Assembly: GCA_030549775.1 (NCBI GenBank)
Contig: CM060177.1
Span: 45,410,244 to 45,474,243 of the forward strand
Direction: 5' to 3'
From: Tamarix chinensis
Lineage: Eukaryota; Streptophyta; Magnoliopsida; Caryophyllales; Tamaricaceae
DNA length: 64,000 bases
Both the position numbers and the translations under genes were made by a program. Below, in pieces: positions 1 through 11,286 of this stretch; the first letter of the stretch is position 1; each line of letters begins with the position of its first letter. The notes under the pieces were generated by a model that saw nothing but the letters and a program-made list of their open reading frames with translations, was not told the origin of the DNA and made no database searches.

Positions 1-1464
1 ACCGAAAGATGACCTACGAAAAGAAGATAAAATAAAATTAGGATTGAATATTTAAAAATTTAAAGGGAAGTTAAGGTAGAGGAGGGTAAAAATAGAATTT
101 ACCAGAGTTAAATGGAAGCTTGAATTGTATGGAAGTGTAGAAGAATGTGTGGTATATCTATAGTTAAATTTTGGTGGTGTTTGGGCAAGATTTGGGGTGA
201 AAATAGTGGTGCACAACTAAAAAAGAAGTTGTCCGACCGTGCAGCAATAGTTCACAACATGTTGAGAGGAGAAAAGACGCACGACCAGATGGTGTAAAGA
301 TTGTATGGTTATGTAGAACCAGTCCGAGAGAAAAAATACGCACAATCATATGGTGTAAAGATTGCACAGATGTGTAGTAGGGGGATTTAAGTGCTGCATA
401 GCCGTACAGCAGGTGGTGCATAGGTCGTCCACTCAACAACACTGCAACGAACGAGGGGAAGAAGAAGGAAAAAGAGGTGGTGGTCAACGATGGTAAGGGG
501 GAAGGTTGGGGCAACCTTGGTGGTTGGTCCACCGGCTAAATGGCGGTGAGTGGTGGCCGAGGTGGTGCACAGTGGTGGATTAGGTGGTGTGAATGTCAAA
601 AATTGAGAAAGAAGAAGGAAAAAGAAGGAGGAAGGATAAGGAAGAAAAGAAGTAAGTCGGGGAGGTGATGGATGATAATAAAATGGAGGGATGGAGGGGT
701 ATATATACTAGTATGGTGGCGTGCCAAGGAGGAGAATGTTAGAGGGGGTGACGACGATGAAGATGATAATCGGCTAAGAAGAAGAAAAGAAAAGAATAGG
801 GGTGATGGTGATGGTTGAAATTGATGGAGATTAGGCAGAGGCATAAAAGGTGATGATGATGATGATGATGGCATACAAAGGAGACATGCACGAGAGAGGA
901 AAGTAGGGAGTGTGATGGTGATGACGGGTGAAACAGAGCAGCAGCGGGAAGAAGAAGAGAGAAGAAGAAAAAAGAAGAGTGGCAGGGGAAGTGATGGTGG
1001 TGCATGGGGTGTGCAGGGGAAAAGAAGAAGAAGACAAGCATGAGGGTGGCAAAGATGATGGTGTCATGGTGCATGTGGGAGACAAGGTGATGAGGGTAGT
1101 GTAGAGGAGCCAAAGTCCTTCACGTCACAAGGAGAAATGGCATAGGAGAAGAAGGAAAAAGAAAAGAAAAGAAAAAAGGAAGAAAAAAAAAAAGAGAAAG
1201 TAAAGGAAAAGAGAAGGGTTAAGGGATTAGGATTAGATTAGGTAATTTTGGATTAGGCAAGATTAATTTTGATTAGTAGGAATTTTAGCGGGTTTTGATT
1301 TTGGTTTACGAATTACGGTTTATCCTAGTCAAGGTTTTTGTTTCGGTTAAATTTTTGGGATTAAGAAATTAGGTTAAGATTAAATATAAGATTTCTTCAT
1401 ATTAAAATCAAATTAGGACATTAATAATGAGAGATTAGGCTAAGTAAATTTTTGGGGTATTACA
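1..1464 (-). mobile_element. Partial giant gypsy-type LTR, minus orientation (copy B)
   Basis: Read on the minus strand, an LTR starts at 1464 with TGTAATACCCC, preceded by a polypurine-like GGGAGTAGTGA (1465-1475), then an AT-rich stretch and a polypyrimidine tract (about 1230 to 380 on this strand). This is the same start-of-LTR layout as at 4087, 53166 and 58908. It is cut by the window edge. Just right of 1475 the sequence changes abruptly to the minisatellite of another LTR copy, so this element was inserted into, or recombined with, copy A. Confidence 0.6.
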
Positions 1465-1479
1465 TCACTACTCCCGCAT

Positions 1480-4087
1480 TAATATCCTTCGTTTATACCA
1501 AATTACCATTTTACACTTTTACATTACATAATTACCATAATACCCTTTCCTTTATACCAAATTACCATTTTACCCTTTTACTTTACATAATTACCAAAAT
1601 GCCCTTCCTTTACACCAAATTACCATTTTACCCTTCTACTTTATTAAATTACTATTTTACCACTTTACTTTACAAAACTACCATAATACTCTTTCCATTA
1701 TATTTAAGTCACCAAAATACTTTCTTACACCAAAAAATTACCAAGTTATCCCATGTCCATGCAAAATTACTAAAATACCCTCCTTCCTTGTCCATTTACC
1801 ATTTTACCCCCTTTACTCTTATAATTTACCCTTTTGCCCTTATTATACCACTTTTACCAAAATACCCTCACTACATAAAATTTTAATATTAATGCTCCTT
1901 ACCCATCATCCAACTCCACCAACTATTATTATTTATCATAATATTCATTAGCACCTACACTTATTTAGGCCACACCCTTACAAAAGCAATATTACTAACA
2001 TGCCCCTAGGGCCCATAATAACAATATTTATGCAACAAATGGTCACATTAGTATAACATATCATACATATGTGCTTAATATTTTTATTAACAATAAAGCT
2101 CCTTCCTTAAGCATTATTTATACACATGACAGATAAATTAACATGCTTTCCTTTTTATTAATCAACACATGCCACTAAATACCTTATACTAAACAACATA
2201 TATCATGCATATAAACATATTAAAGACCCTAATGTGTTAGCATATGTATATCCATACATTTAAGTAAGGTTTAACGGTTACCTTATTTTCCGCAAAAATA
2301 AACCTTATCGGTACTCCGGTCAAAGGCTTAAGTTTTGATTAGGAAAATCAATACCTAAAAATAATACCAATACATATCATATTAGAAATAGGAAAAACCA
2401 AAAGGATAAAACTTTATCAAAACTTAATTAAAGACATACTATTATTAACCATTATTATACCTCATAAATTAACCCAAAAAAGGTCCAAAATAATGTAGAA
2501 CTCACATTGCATGAGAAGAGTGAGCTATATGAAGGTTAGAAGGGGAAGAAGGGGTTGAAGGAGGGAGTTGGGAAAATGGAGGGAGGCTTGTTTGGGTAAG
2601 GGTTTTGGGGTTGGGAGGAGGGCAGGTGGAGGAAAGTTAGGGTAGAGGCTGGGTGCAGGGGTGGAGTGGGGGTGTAGATGGTGGTCAAGGGTGGATGATC
2701 AACGGCCAACGACGGTAGAGGCGGCGGCTGTAGGCTAGGAAAAGTGAGTCGAGGGTTGGGCGGAGGAAAAAAAGGAAGGGAAAATAAGAAGGAAAAGGAA
2801 GGGCTGTAGGGCTAAGTTTTGGCCAAATGAGGTAAATGGGCGGTAGGGGAGGTTTTAGGGAGTAGATTGGTAGCTTTGGGGGTGGCAGAAGCGGCAGAAG
2901 ACGATGGTGCAGGGAGGAGACTGAGAAGGGGGAAAGAAAAAGAAAATGAAGAAGGGTGGCTACAAAGGCTCATGGGGTGGCTTGGTGGTGCAGGGTGGTG
3001 GAAGGCGGTATGAGTGGTTGGTTGGGTGGTGGAAAAGGTGGTTGAGGGTGGTGGAGAAAAAATATGGGAAGGAAATGAGAGGAGATGAAAGGGAGAATGG
3101 GGGATTGGTAGGGGGAGGAGTGTAGCTTGAGTAGGGAAGAAATGAGGCATAAGAGAAGAAGAAAAGGAGAGGGGGAGGAGGGGAGGTAGGTGTGCTTGGC
3201 TGGGTGGTAGGTTACAAGTGGGAGGATGGCAACTTGTAAGGAGAGGGAAGGGAAAGAAAGGAAAAAAGAAGGTACGAGGGGTTGGGGGTGCAGGATCGGG
3301 TTCGGTCCAGAAATGGAAGGGAAAGGGACGGGGGAAAGAGAGCAGGCTGTAGGGGCAAGTGGTGGCAGGTGGCTTAATAGGCTAGCCATGGCGTGTAGGT
3401 CGACAGTTGGGGAAGGAGGAAGAAGGAGAAGAAGAGAAAGAATAGAAAGACAGGTCGGTCGGGCAAAGGAGAAAGGAAAGGGAGAGGGTCGGCCCGCGGG
3501 CGAGTAAGAGGGGGAAGAAAAGACAGGAGGACTAGGTTGGCCCAGTCGGAGGGGAGAAGGAAAGAAAATAAGAGAAAATAATAGGGATAGGCTAGGCGGT
3601 TGTCACGCGGGAGAGGAAGAAGAAAGGAAAGAGTGGGTTGTTGACCCAGCACGAGGGGAAAGGGGGGTCGCAGCTTGGCATCCCAAAGGGAAAAAAAGGA
3701 AAAAGAAGAAAAAGAAGAAAGAAAAAAAGGAAAAAGAAAAAAGAAAATGGGGAGGAATAAAATAAAATAATTTTTGGAATAACAGAATTTAACATTTTTG
3801 ATAGATAAATTAATTTAATAATTTAATAATTTAATTTATTATAATTTAATATATTGGTTTAGAAAAGGTAATTTTAGTAAAATATTAGTTTGAAAAATTA
3901 TTTAAATAAAATGAGTATGATAAAATAACAAGATATTTATTTTAATTTATCAAATATTCATATCCATTTTTATATACTCAAAAATCCACAGAATAATTAA
4001 CTTAAATAAATTTAAATTTTAACTAATCCCAAATAAAGGCTATTTATTAAATTATAGGTTTTTTTAAAAAAAAAATAGGGTATTGCA
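1480..4087 (-). mobile_element. Partial 3' LTR of gypsy-type element A, minus orientation
   Basis: Read on the minus strand the LTR starts at 4087 (TGCAATACCC), has an AT-rich start (to about 3780), a polypyrimidine tract (about 3740-2540), a spacer matching 60480-61140, and the minisatellite (about 1870-1485), where it breaks off. A polypurine tract (GGAGGTAGTGA, 4088-4100) lies directly outside, marking this as the 3' LTR of element A. Confidence 0.7.
1485..1870 (-). repeat. GGTAAT minisatellite within LTR copy A
   Basis: Tandem units of about 20-35 bp, reading on the minus strand as variants of aaagggtaaaatggtaattt. The same array, in the other orientation, is present at 49330-49950 and 61140-61760. 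It is an internal part of the LTR family, not an independent satellite. Confidence 0.85.
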
Positions 4088-4100
4088 TCACTACCTCCTT
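4088..4100 (-). other. Polypurine tract of element A
   Basis: Minus strand GGAGGTAGTGA directly before the LTR start TGCAATACCC. A near-identical tract sits beside the LTR start at 1464. Confidence 0.6.
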
Positions 4101-5636
4101 AAAGAAAAGCTTCATCCCCGGAGTTTATGCCTTAGTACTAGGGATACAAAAGAGGGATCCTAGGGTACTTAGGATAACTACCCCCTTAAAGGCAAACCTA
4201 TTTGACCAAGAGGCAACTAAGGAAACTACTACACACACATTAATTAATAACCCAACAAATTACGAGGGACTCGATGGTAAGCCTGAAGAGGTTGCATCGG
4301 GATCAATCGCTTGCTTGTCTTCTCAAAGTGAAGAGGCTGAATGGGTTGCTCCGAGCGTCTAATTATGCTAAACCGATGGTTACTGGGATCTTTGAATTTC
4401 TTAATGGGGTGCGTCGTAGCACTCAAAGCTCCTTTGCCTAAGCTGTCCACAAGTATGGTATCGAACTAGCTTCCCCCACGCAATTCTGGCTTGGATGATC
4501 TCGTCTACAACGACGACAATGGTAGTGCTGAACTGGTCTCTTGCTAGCCTTGCCACGGGATGCACTCTAACTCTTCTGATGTTGAACCCTAGCTCGAGGT
4601 TGAGGTTGGATCCGCAAAACCTTGCTACGGGGATGGTGACTCTTTTCTCTGAACCCTGTCTCTTTGCTCTTCCTCTTTCCTCTGATGGAGGAACACTCAT
4701 GGACCAAGGCGTCGGTGATACACGCTTACTCGTACGGCGTAGTTGAGTCGCACAAACTGGCTTCACCCATCATACTTCGAACGTTGAGACAAATTCCTTA
4801 CTTGAATTGAATGACCACTGAAGCCTTGCTAGCTACTACACCGGGGGCGAACTTTGGTGACTCCGTGAATTGTGCGAAGCACTCTTAGACTGACAAGCTT
4901 CCTTGCATCAGGTCCATGAATTACTTGAGCTTGGCCCTCCAAAGACTTTCGATGTGGAAACGCATGCAAAGCATAGTCTTGAAGTCTTCCCATGTCGTTG
5001 ATATCCCTCCTTGGGCTCAAAATTCTTCCCACCAAGCATCAACTGGTCCTCGGGGAAAATACGTTGCAATGTTAATCTTTCGTTCCTTAGGGAAGTTGAG
5101 CGCCTCGAAGGAAGTATGTTGTGATGCTCAACTTCCACTCCTTGGGGCAGTTGAGCACCTCGAAGGTCTTTTCAAAATCTTGTATCCAAATTTTGAGGAT
5201 CACAGGGTCTTCTTTCCCATCGTAGGTCCGGGGCCGCTGACGCAAGGCTCCGGGGAACATTGATCCAACCCCATGAGTGTCTCGAATGCCCTTTATAGGG
5301 TTTTGACATGCACTTCTAGGGTCATGTCGAGCTAGCTACAAAATAGAAGCGCTTTAAGAAAGGTGCTATCTATCAAGCTAGGTGACCCAAGCCAAGGGTC
5401 ACTCGATCTACCCATACCTAACTCTTAGGACTAATCTAGGTTTTAAAACAAGAGATAGATAGGAAGGGAAAACCTTTCTAAAATCAATTAAAACTTGAAA
5501 AGCTTTCGTAAAATACCCTGATATTAACTCGTAGTATCAGTTCAAAACATTAAAAACCAAAAAAGGTTTCAGAAAACACCTAATACCAACTTATGGTGCT
5601 AGTTTAAAACGTTTGAAATGGGAAGAGCAGTTGAAA

Positions 5637-5651
5637 CCAGCTCTGATACCA
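5637..5651 (-). other. Primer-binding site of element A (tRNA-iMet type)
   Basis: The minus strand reads TGGTATCAGAGCTGG, the usual plant LTR-retrotransposon primer site complementary to initiator tRNA-Met. It lies 3 nt from the LTR end at 5655, which fixes element orientation (minus) and identifies 5655 onward as the 5' LTR. Confidence 0.85.
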
Positions 5652-5654
5652 AAT

Positions 5655-6466
5655 TGTAACACCCCTAAAATTCACTACTAAAAAATTTTATTTTATTAAA
5701 AGAAAATAGCATAAGCGAAAAACAAACACCATGAATTTCAAAAATATTACCTCCATACTTATTACCAGACCGATTTACTACTATTGTTCCAATACCAAGT
5801 GCTAAGGCTAAAAGAAATATAACATAATTTATACAAATTCAATTTAAAATAGAGTAGTGCACTGAATTCGTTACAAAAGATATAAGCTCACAATTAGTGG
5901 TTAAAAGAGTAAAATCATTTAGTAAAGAATTAAAAAGGTGGAAGAAATCCCCTAAGGATTTTCTGGATAATCCTTACACTCGTACCCAATTCCTCTTGAA
6001 TAGCACCTGCAATGGGCCTGCAAGGTACATTACCCATTGAATAGGTAGGGGCCCACGAATGGAACCCTTTAGTACTATAGTATTGATTAACCCTTTAAAC
6101 CAAACTGAAAGGTAGGCCCGCATGCAAAACATAACACAAAAACTATATAGGATGATAACCTATGGGCTAATACATAAGGAAAAACTTTATACAATAAGAA
6201 AATGCATAACAAAAAATCCGTATACTTAGCAAATTCATCACATATCAAAGCAAGGATAAGCATTGAAGCCAAACTCATGCCATATCAATAGATCATAATG
6301 TGAAATAAATACTTTTTTCCTAAGCCATTAATTAATCATTATTAAATCGTCTTTGAATTATATCCATGTGAGTGTGGGAACCCCACTATTATAGTCGGTG
6401 GATCGGAAACAAACAGGGTAGAACACGCCTGACCACTATTATGCGCCGGTGGATCGACCTAGCAAG
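5655..6466 (-). mobile_element. Truncated 5' LTR of element A (3' part of LTR)
   Basis: Begins TGTAACACCCC beside the primer-binding site. In reverse complement it matches the 3' part of the LTR ending at 51916, including the block with gccttagcacttggtattgg and the block around acctattcaatgggtaatg. It continues back through one or two ataatagt units (6385-6466) and then stops at a junction with an oppositely oriented LTR. Confidence 0.75.
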
Positions 6467-7765
6467 TGTATTATGTGTGTTGGTTATATGTGTTTTCTTT
6501 ATGTAGTTTTAAACTATTCAATTATAGCATATCTTGGTAAGCATAGAGTTAAGGTAAGTGTATGTATTTTTATGGCATGTGTAATATAATAATGTGACTT
6601 ATACTTGTATTATGCTTATGTAGTATTATCCCTTTATGACATGCATGCTAGGAGACTTTAAGTAGTGTGATGCGGTTTTGAGGAGGAAAAAAGGGTAAAG
6701 AAAGTGAGTTGACTAGAGGGGAGTAAGAATGGCCTAAATATCTCATGAATTATGGGTGGAAAAATAAAGGGATAATGTGAACCAATTAAAAGGATGGACT
6801 AAATTATGCATGAAGAGTGTAAGGTTTGCATAGGGTGGTTAGTCTTTGCATGGGGATAACTCTTACATGGGAAAAGTTGACTTGAGGGTTGAGTAAGGTG
6901 GGGGAAGAGTAGTTGGGGTGATTGGAGTCTATATGTGAAAAATAGTACATAGGTTGATATAGGGGTGCACGGGGGACTTGGCTAGGGTTTGGGAGGAGAA
7001 ACCTAAGTGGGGAAGTTGTGGAAGAGAGAAATGATGGAAGAGGTTGGATTATGGGGAGAGAGTGAGGTTCCCATACTCTTATGGACTTAAAATGAGAATG
7101 GTGTGAAATGGGAATAATGACCAGATATCTAATGATTGTCTAACCAGACTAAATCACTGCTTGTACTATTTATCTTTCATGTATGGCTTTTGTTGCATGG
7201 TTATCTATTTGTATTATTTGTTTTTTTATGTATGGCATTAGTTGCATGGTTACCTTTCTCAATATGTAGTGTATTTATCACTCGTTTCATGGGTGTTGCT
7301 CATTCCCACGAGCAGAGGTCCCTTATGAGTTAGTGTAGGTAGGAGATGATATGCTCGATGTCTATTATGCATTCATTGCATCGTGTAGGGCTGAGTGATG
7401 ACCTGTTGGATTTGGCATGGGGCCCAAGAGCGAGTGTCATCTGGACTCTACTTTTTTCTAGTTTTTATCCTATCCTACTGTTTGTATTGTTATTTCCCCT
7501 CAGGGGCTTGACATTGTGACTTTTTTTCATTCTGTAATGACTCTTTAATCACGCACTCTAATTTCCTTTTTATTTATGAATCTTTTGAATCGTTATGGTT
7601 CTATGTCTTAATTGGCTTAATGTCTTGTGAGTTTTTATAGCCTTATGGTTGGTGCGAGACTAGCTGGAGGCCAGACTTGTGTTGATCATGACAGTAGCAC
7701 CCCCATCCTTGTGTATGGTTTTAATTACATAAAAATTTTTAGCTGTGATTTTTAGAGGTGTTACA
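6467..7765 (+). mobile_element. Truncated LTR in plus orientation, head-to-head with element A
   Basis: From about 6467 the plus strand matches the middle to 3' end of the solo LTR at 55300-57464: gacatgcatgctaggaga, gtgagttgacta, cgtttcatgggt...ttcccacgagcaga, and the ending ggtgttaca at 7765. It is the reverse orientation of the neighbouring LTR fragment, so the two halves form an inverted arrangement. The junction is estimated to within about 30 bp. Confidence 0.7.
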
Positions 7766-8039
7766 ATCTTGTGCCGTATTTTTACCAAAAAATAACATTC
7801 TTTATGATAATATTAGCTCTACTTACAAGTGAAAAAACTATGGCCTTCCACAAAATAAATAAAATACTAAGATGAATGATGATTTCATCTACCAAAGCAA
7901 GCAACTAAAAATAAAGAGGCGAAATTAAACGGTGGATCATTTTCTAGTTACTAGCCATCTTTCTCTTTCTCTTTTTATGTTTTTAGTTCATTTCTTTAAT
8001 AAGAAAAAAAAATGGCCGATGATGTGACAATATTGAAAT

Positions 8040-8375
8040 TGTTGGAATATTGATAAAGTTAAAGAGAGATAATATAATAATATAGAGAGGAATAAATAAT
8101 GGGATTTTTCTTATTCATTCATATGTATAGGTTCTATATTATATTACAATTCACAATATCTCATATATATAATACTCATATATATTACATCAATTATGAG
8201 AAAGAGTTAGATAATATAAAAAGAGGTGGAGGATATGTAGATTTGAAAACTTATAGTCATAGTGAGGGAAGTTGTTACTATTAATGGAAATGATGGAGGT
8301 ATTAAACCTTTGATTTAATACAAAATACATTCATAACTTGTACATCCACCATATGTAAATAGGATATTTACAACA
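8040..8375 (-). mobile_element. Short copia-like LTR, 336 bp
   Basis: Starts TGTTGGAATATTG and ends TTTACAACA. Just to its right (8376-8480), the minus strand reads like the 3' end of many plant copia internal regions (ggttttgtcttactagattt, aggtttttaatgagg), so this is probably a 3' LTR of a minus-strand element. An inverted copy is at 10953-11286. Confidence 0.6.
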
Positions 8376-10952
8376 ATTTTCCTTAGATGTACGTCATCTT
8401 TAGATATTTACAATACTAACATCTCTAAAATATTACCTCATTAAAAACCTTGTGAGGAAAATCTAGTAAGACAAAACCATGGTTAAGGAAAAGAGTATAG
8501 TTATATCCCCTAAACTTATTATGTCTTCTTCATATATCATACTATATATAATTATTTTTGTATGTACAATCACACTTTAATAGTGCTTATATTTAAAAAC
8601 TTTATCTGTAAAAATCCTATTAGGGATAAAACCCTAGCTTCTGCAAAAATACTTGTGTCATCAAATTAAAATTAAAATTATTTCTCTACAAACAACCGCT
8701 TATAGTCAATTGGTATAAAAAAAATTAAATGATGAACTTCTTGTCCATATCAATCAAGCTCATTCAATAGATAAATTTAACTATTTCAACTCATCAATCA
8801 TTTATCCAAAGATATTCCATAATGAATCAAGAATAATTATTTATTTTATCCATTATCAATTGCAACTATTAAGGTAAATGCATCACCAATGTCTATCTCA
8901 TACCATCTTACACCATTATAAGGATAATTAATGGATATTTTATTTACTTGTGGAATCTATTTTTAGATTCTATCCATATGGATATGTCAACTCCTCATTG
9001 TGGTAATTTTCTATCATTTTTAAGGATTATAACTCCTTTTTTTAGGGTTTAGATCTTTGGGCCCATATCATACGCTTCTAGTGTATTTACACCATACTTG
9101 TCATTGAGTTATTTGAAGTCACCAAAAGGAATTCTATGTGATTTGGAAATTTAGTCAAAATATATATTACTTTCATAATTTGTAAGCCGTAACAAAGGAA
9201 ACTTGTAGCTAAGCTACATCAAGTAAGTATAAAAATCATCAAGTGCACTTTGATTTTCCCTAAGGTCCATATCTCATGGAAGATATCTTTTACATGATTG
9301 CTTGCTTTATAATCTCAATCTCTTATTCTCTCCTCCTAAGGATAAGAAAACAATCATTTCTAGCCTTATTTGTGGATCAATTTCATATCCATGGGAGAGT
9401 GTAGGTACACATAAAAGTCATCTAGTTTTTTTAAATAAACATCAAGTTTACTCCAATTGACCTAGCTTAAGGGATAATGTGATATGTGATTGATACGTAT
9501 AAAAAATCATTTCATGAAAATTGGTATATCACTTTTAGACCTCACTAATAAGGGTTTATGAATAAAATTGCATAATTAGCAACTCTACCACGCCATTTTG
9601 CATCCAACTTGAAGCATTGATTGTATGTTTACCTTAATTGAATGGCTCTTTACTTCAATGCCAATGCAATAATATTAATTTCAAAATATAACATGTAACT
9701 TTACATTGATGTATCATTATATACCATGGTATATTTACAAGGCCCATGTGTGTCAACTTGAATTCTATCAAGGACATAAAAGATTTTTTATTTTCTTACA
9801 TTATCACAACTATAAATTTGCCAAGAATAATATGTCATTCATATGGGATCGTTAATTAAAAAAAATCTTCTGGTTTCTAAGTGGGTGCTCATGAAATTTT
9901 TGATGATCTTTCCTATCATTTTTACACTAACACAATCTCATTTCTTATGCCACAAAGATAATATTTTATGGTCTACTAACTTCTATTTAATTACACCTTT
10001 TGTTTTTTTAAATATACAAAATGCATATATTGTTCATTTATCTCGATCTTACTTTTTTCTAATCATGATGGCAACAATGCTATCAAATACTCTTAGACCA
10101 TAGTAAGTTCTCTAAAAACTTGCTACAATATCATTCACAAATTTTGATATCCAATTGTTTCTTCATAAAATCCTTTAATAAGTTTATTATGCCACATACA
10201 TGTATACATTATTATTAATTATAAGCTCATAAAATACTTCATCCTTAACATAGAATGTACAATGGCATATCAATCAGATAAATTGATCTTCTAGATTGTA
10301 TTAAAATTATGAGATGGGAAGCATTTTGATTTTACCATTAAATTACTTATATATAATGGAAAACTTCATGTTTCAACCATTACACCAATAATAGAATGGG
10401 AAGCATCAACCATCAAACTACATATTGTGTAGGAAGCTTTAGGCTTTAACTATCAAAATATTTGTACCTGCCGAAACTATAATATAATAGAAAGACTATT
10501 GTAAATACTCCTGCCACTATGGTGGTAGAGAAGACTTACCTATGGTAGGTTTTAACCACTACTAATAACGAAGTAAGTATATAGTCTCTTGAATAAGGTC
10601 AATTAATTAGAAATAGATTGTTTTTTTATTGACAATTTTAGATAATTGATTAATGTTGTTTCTAATGTATAGTTGATTCATCTATCAAATGTTATTTATT
10701 AGTTTATGTGATGTTTGATATAACATCATAATTAATTTATTTGGATAGTTATTTATTTTTATATGAATAATTGTCAATTATTTTTTTAAAACGTATTATG
10801 TTTTTCATAAAAAGTAACCAAAGATAATAAAAAAAATAAGTATCTCTAGCTTAATTTCATAGTATCTTGTTATATATATGGTAGTTAATTTTTTCTTATA
10901 TTATACCATATTTTATTCTCATTTCATATAGACATGGATATAATACAATTTA
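8376..10952. other. AT-rich segment between inverted short LTRs
   Basis: Probably decayed internal sequence of the element whose LTR is at 8040-8375, at least over its first 100 bp. I found no readable gag or pol motif and no convincing gene; the longest open frames are short and AT-driven. Confidence 0.35.
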
Positions 10953-11286
10953 TGTTGTAAATATCCTATTTATATATTGTGGATGTACAAGTTATGAATT
11001 TGTTTTGTGTTAAATCATAGAGTTAATGTCTCCATCATTTCTATCAATTATAATAACTCCCAACATTATGATTATAACCTCTCAATTCTACATATCATTC
11101 ACCTCATTTTATATTATCTAACTCCTCATCATAATGGATGTAATAAGTATGAGAATTGTATATATGGGATACTGTGAATTGTGAAAGTAAGAGAGAACTT
11201 ATACATATGAATGAATAAGAAAAGTCTTATTCTCTCTTCCTCTCTATATTGTTATATTATTTCTCTTTGAGTTTATCAATATTACA
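10953..11286 (+). mobile_element. Short copia-like LTR, inverted copy
   Basis: The reverse complement matches 8040-8375 along nearly its whole length (for example ataagttctctcttac, cacaattcacagtatc, ggatatttacaaca). It starts TGTTGTAAATATCC on the plus strand and ends near caatattaca. It opposes the first copy, so the two cannot be the paired LTRs of one simple insertion. Confidence 0.6.

Larger units (their letters stand above)
4088..5654 (-). pseudogene. Internal region of gypsy element A: decayed gag only
   Basis: Between a 3' LTR (ends 4087) and a 5' LTR (starts 5655) only about 1.57 kb remains. The minus strand in three interrupted frames shows a retrotransposon gag domain: YDGKEDPVILKIWIQDFEKTF and CPKEWKLSI..YFLRGA near 5225-5110, then TWEDFKTMLCMRFHIESLWRAKLK, FMDLMQGSLSV and FTESPKFAP near 5010-4840. 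An arginine/serine-rich tail follows (4770-4250). There are several stops and frameshifts. No protease, reverse transcriptase or integrase was seen before the polypurine tract at 4088-4100, so either pol was deleted or this was a gag-only non-autonomous element. Confidence 0.7.

Noticed and set aside
164..1113. Several His/Ser/Pro-rich frames at the left edge
   Set aside because: Purine-rich strand of an LTR tract read in reverse; low complexity only.
1452..1886. 144-aa frame rich in Phe/Tyr/Thr/Leu
   Set aside because: It is the reverse of the GGTAAT minisatellite, read as protein by chance.
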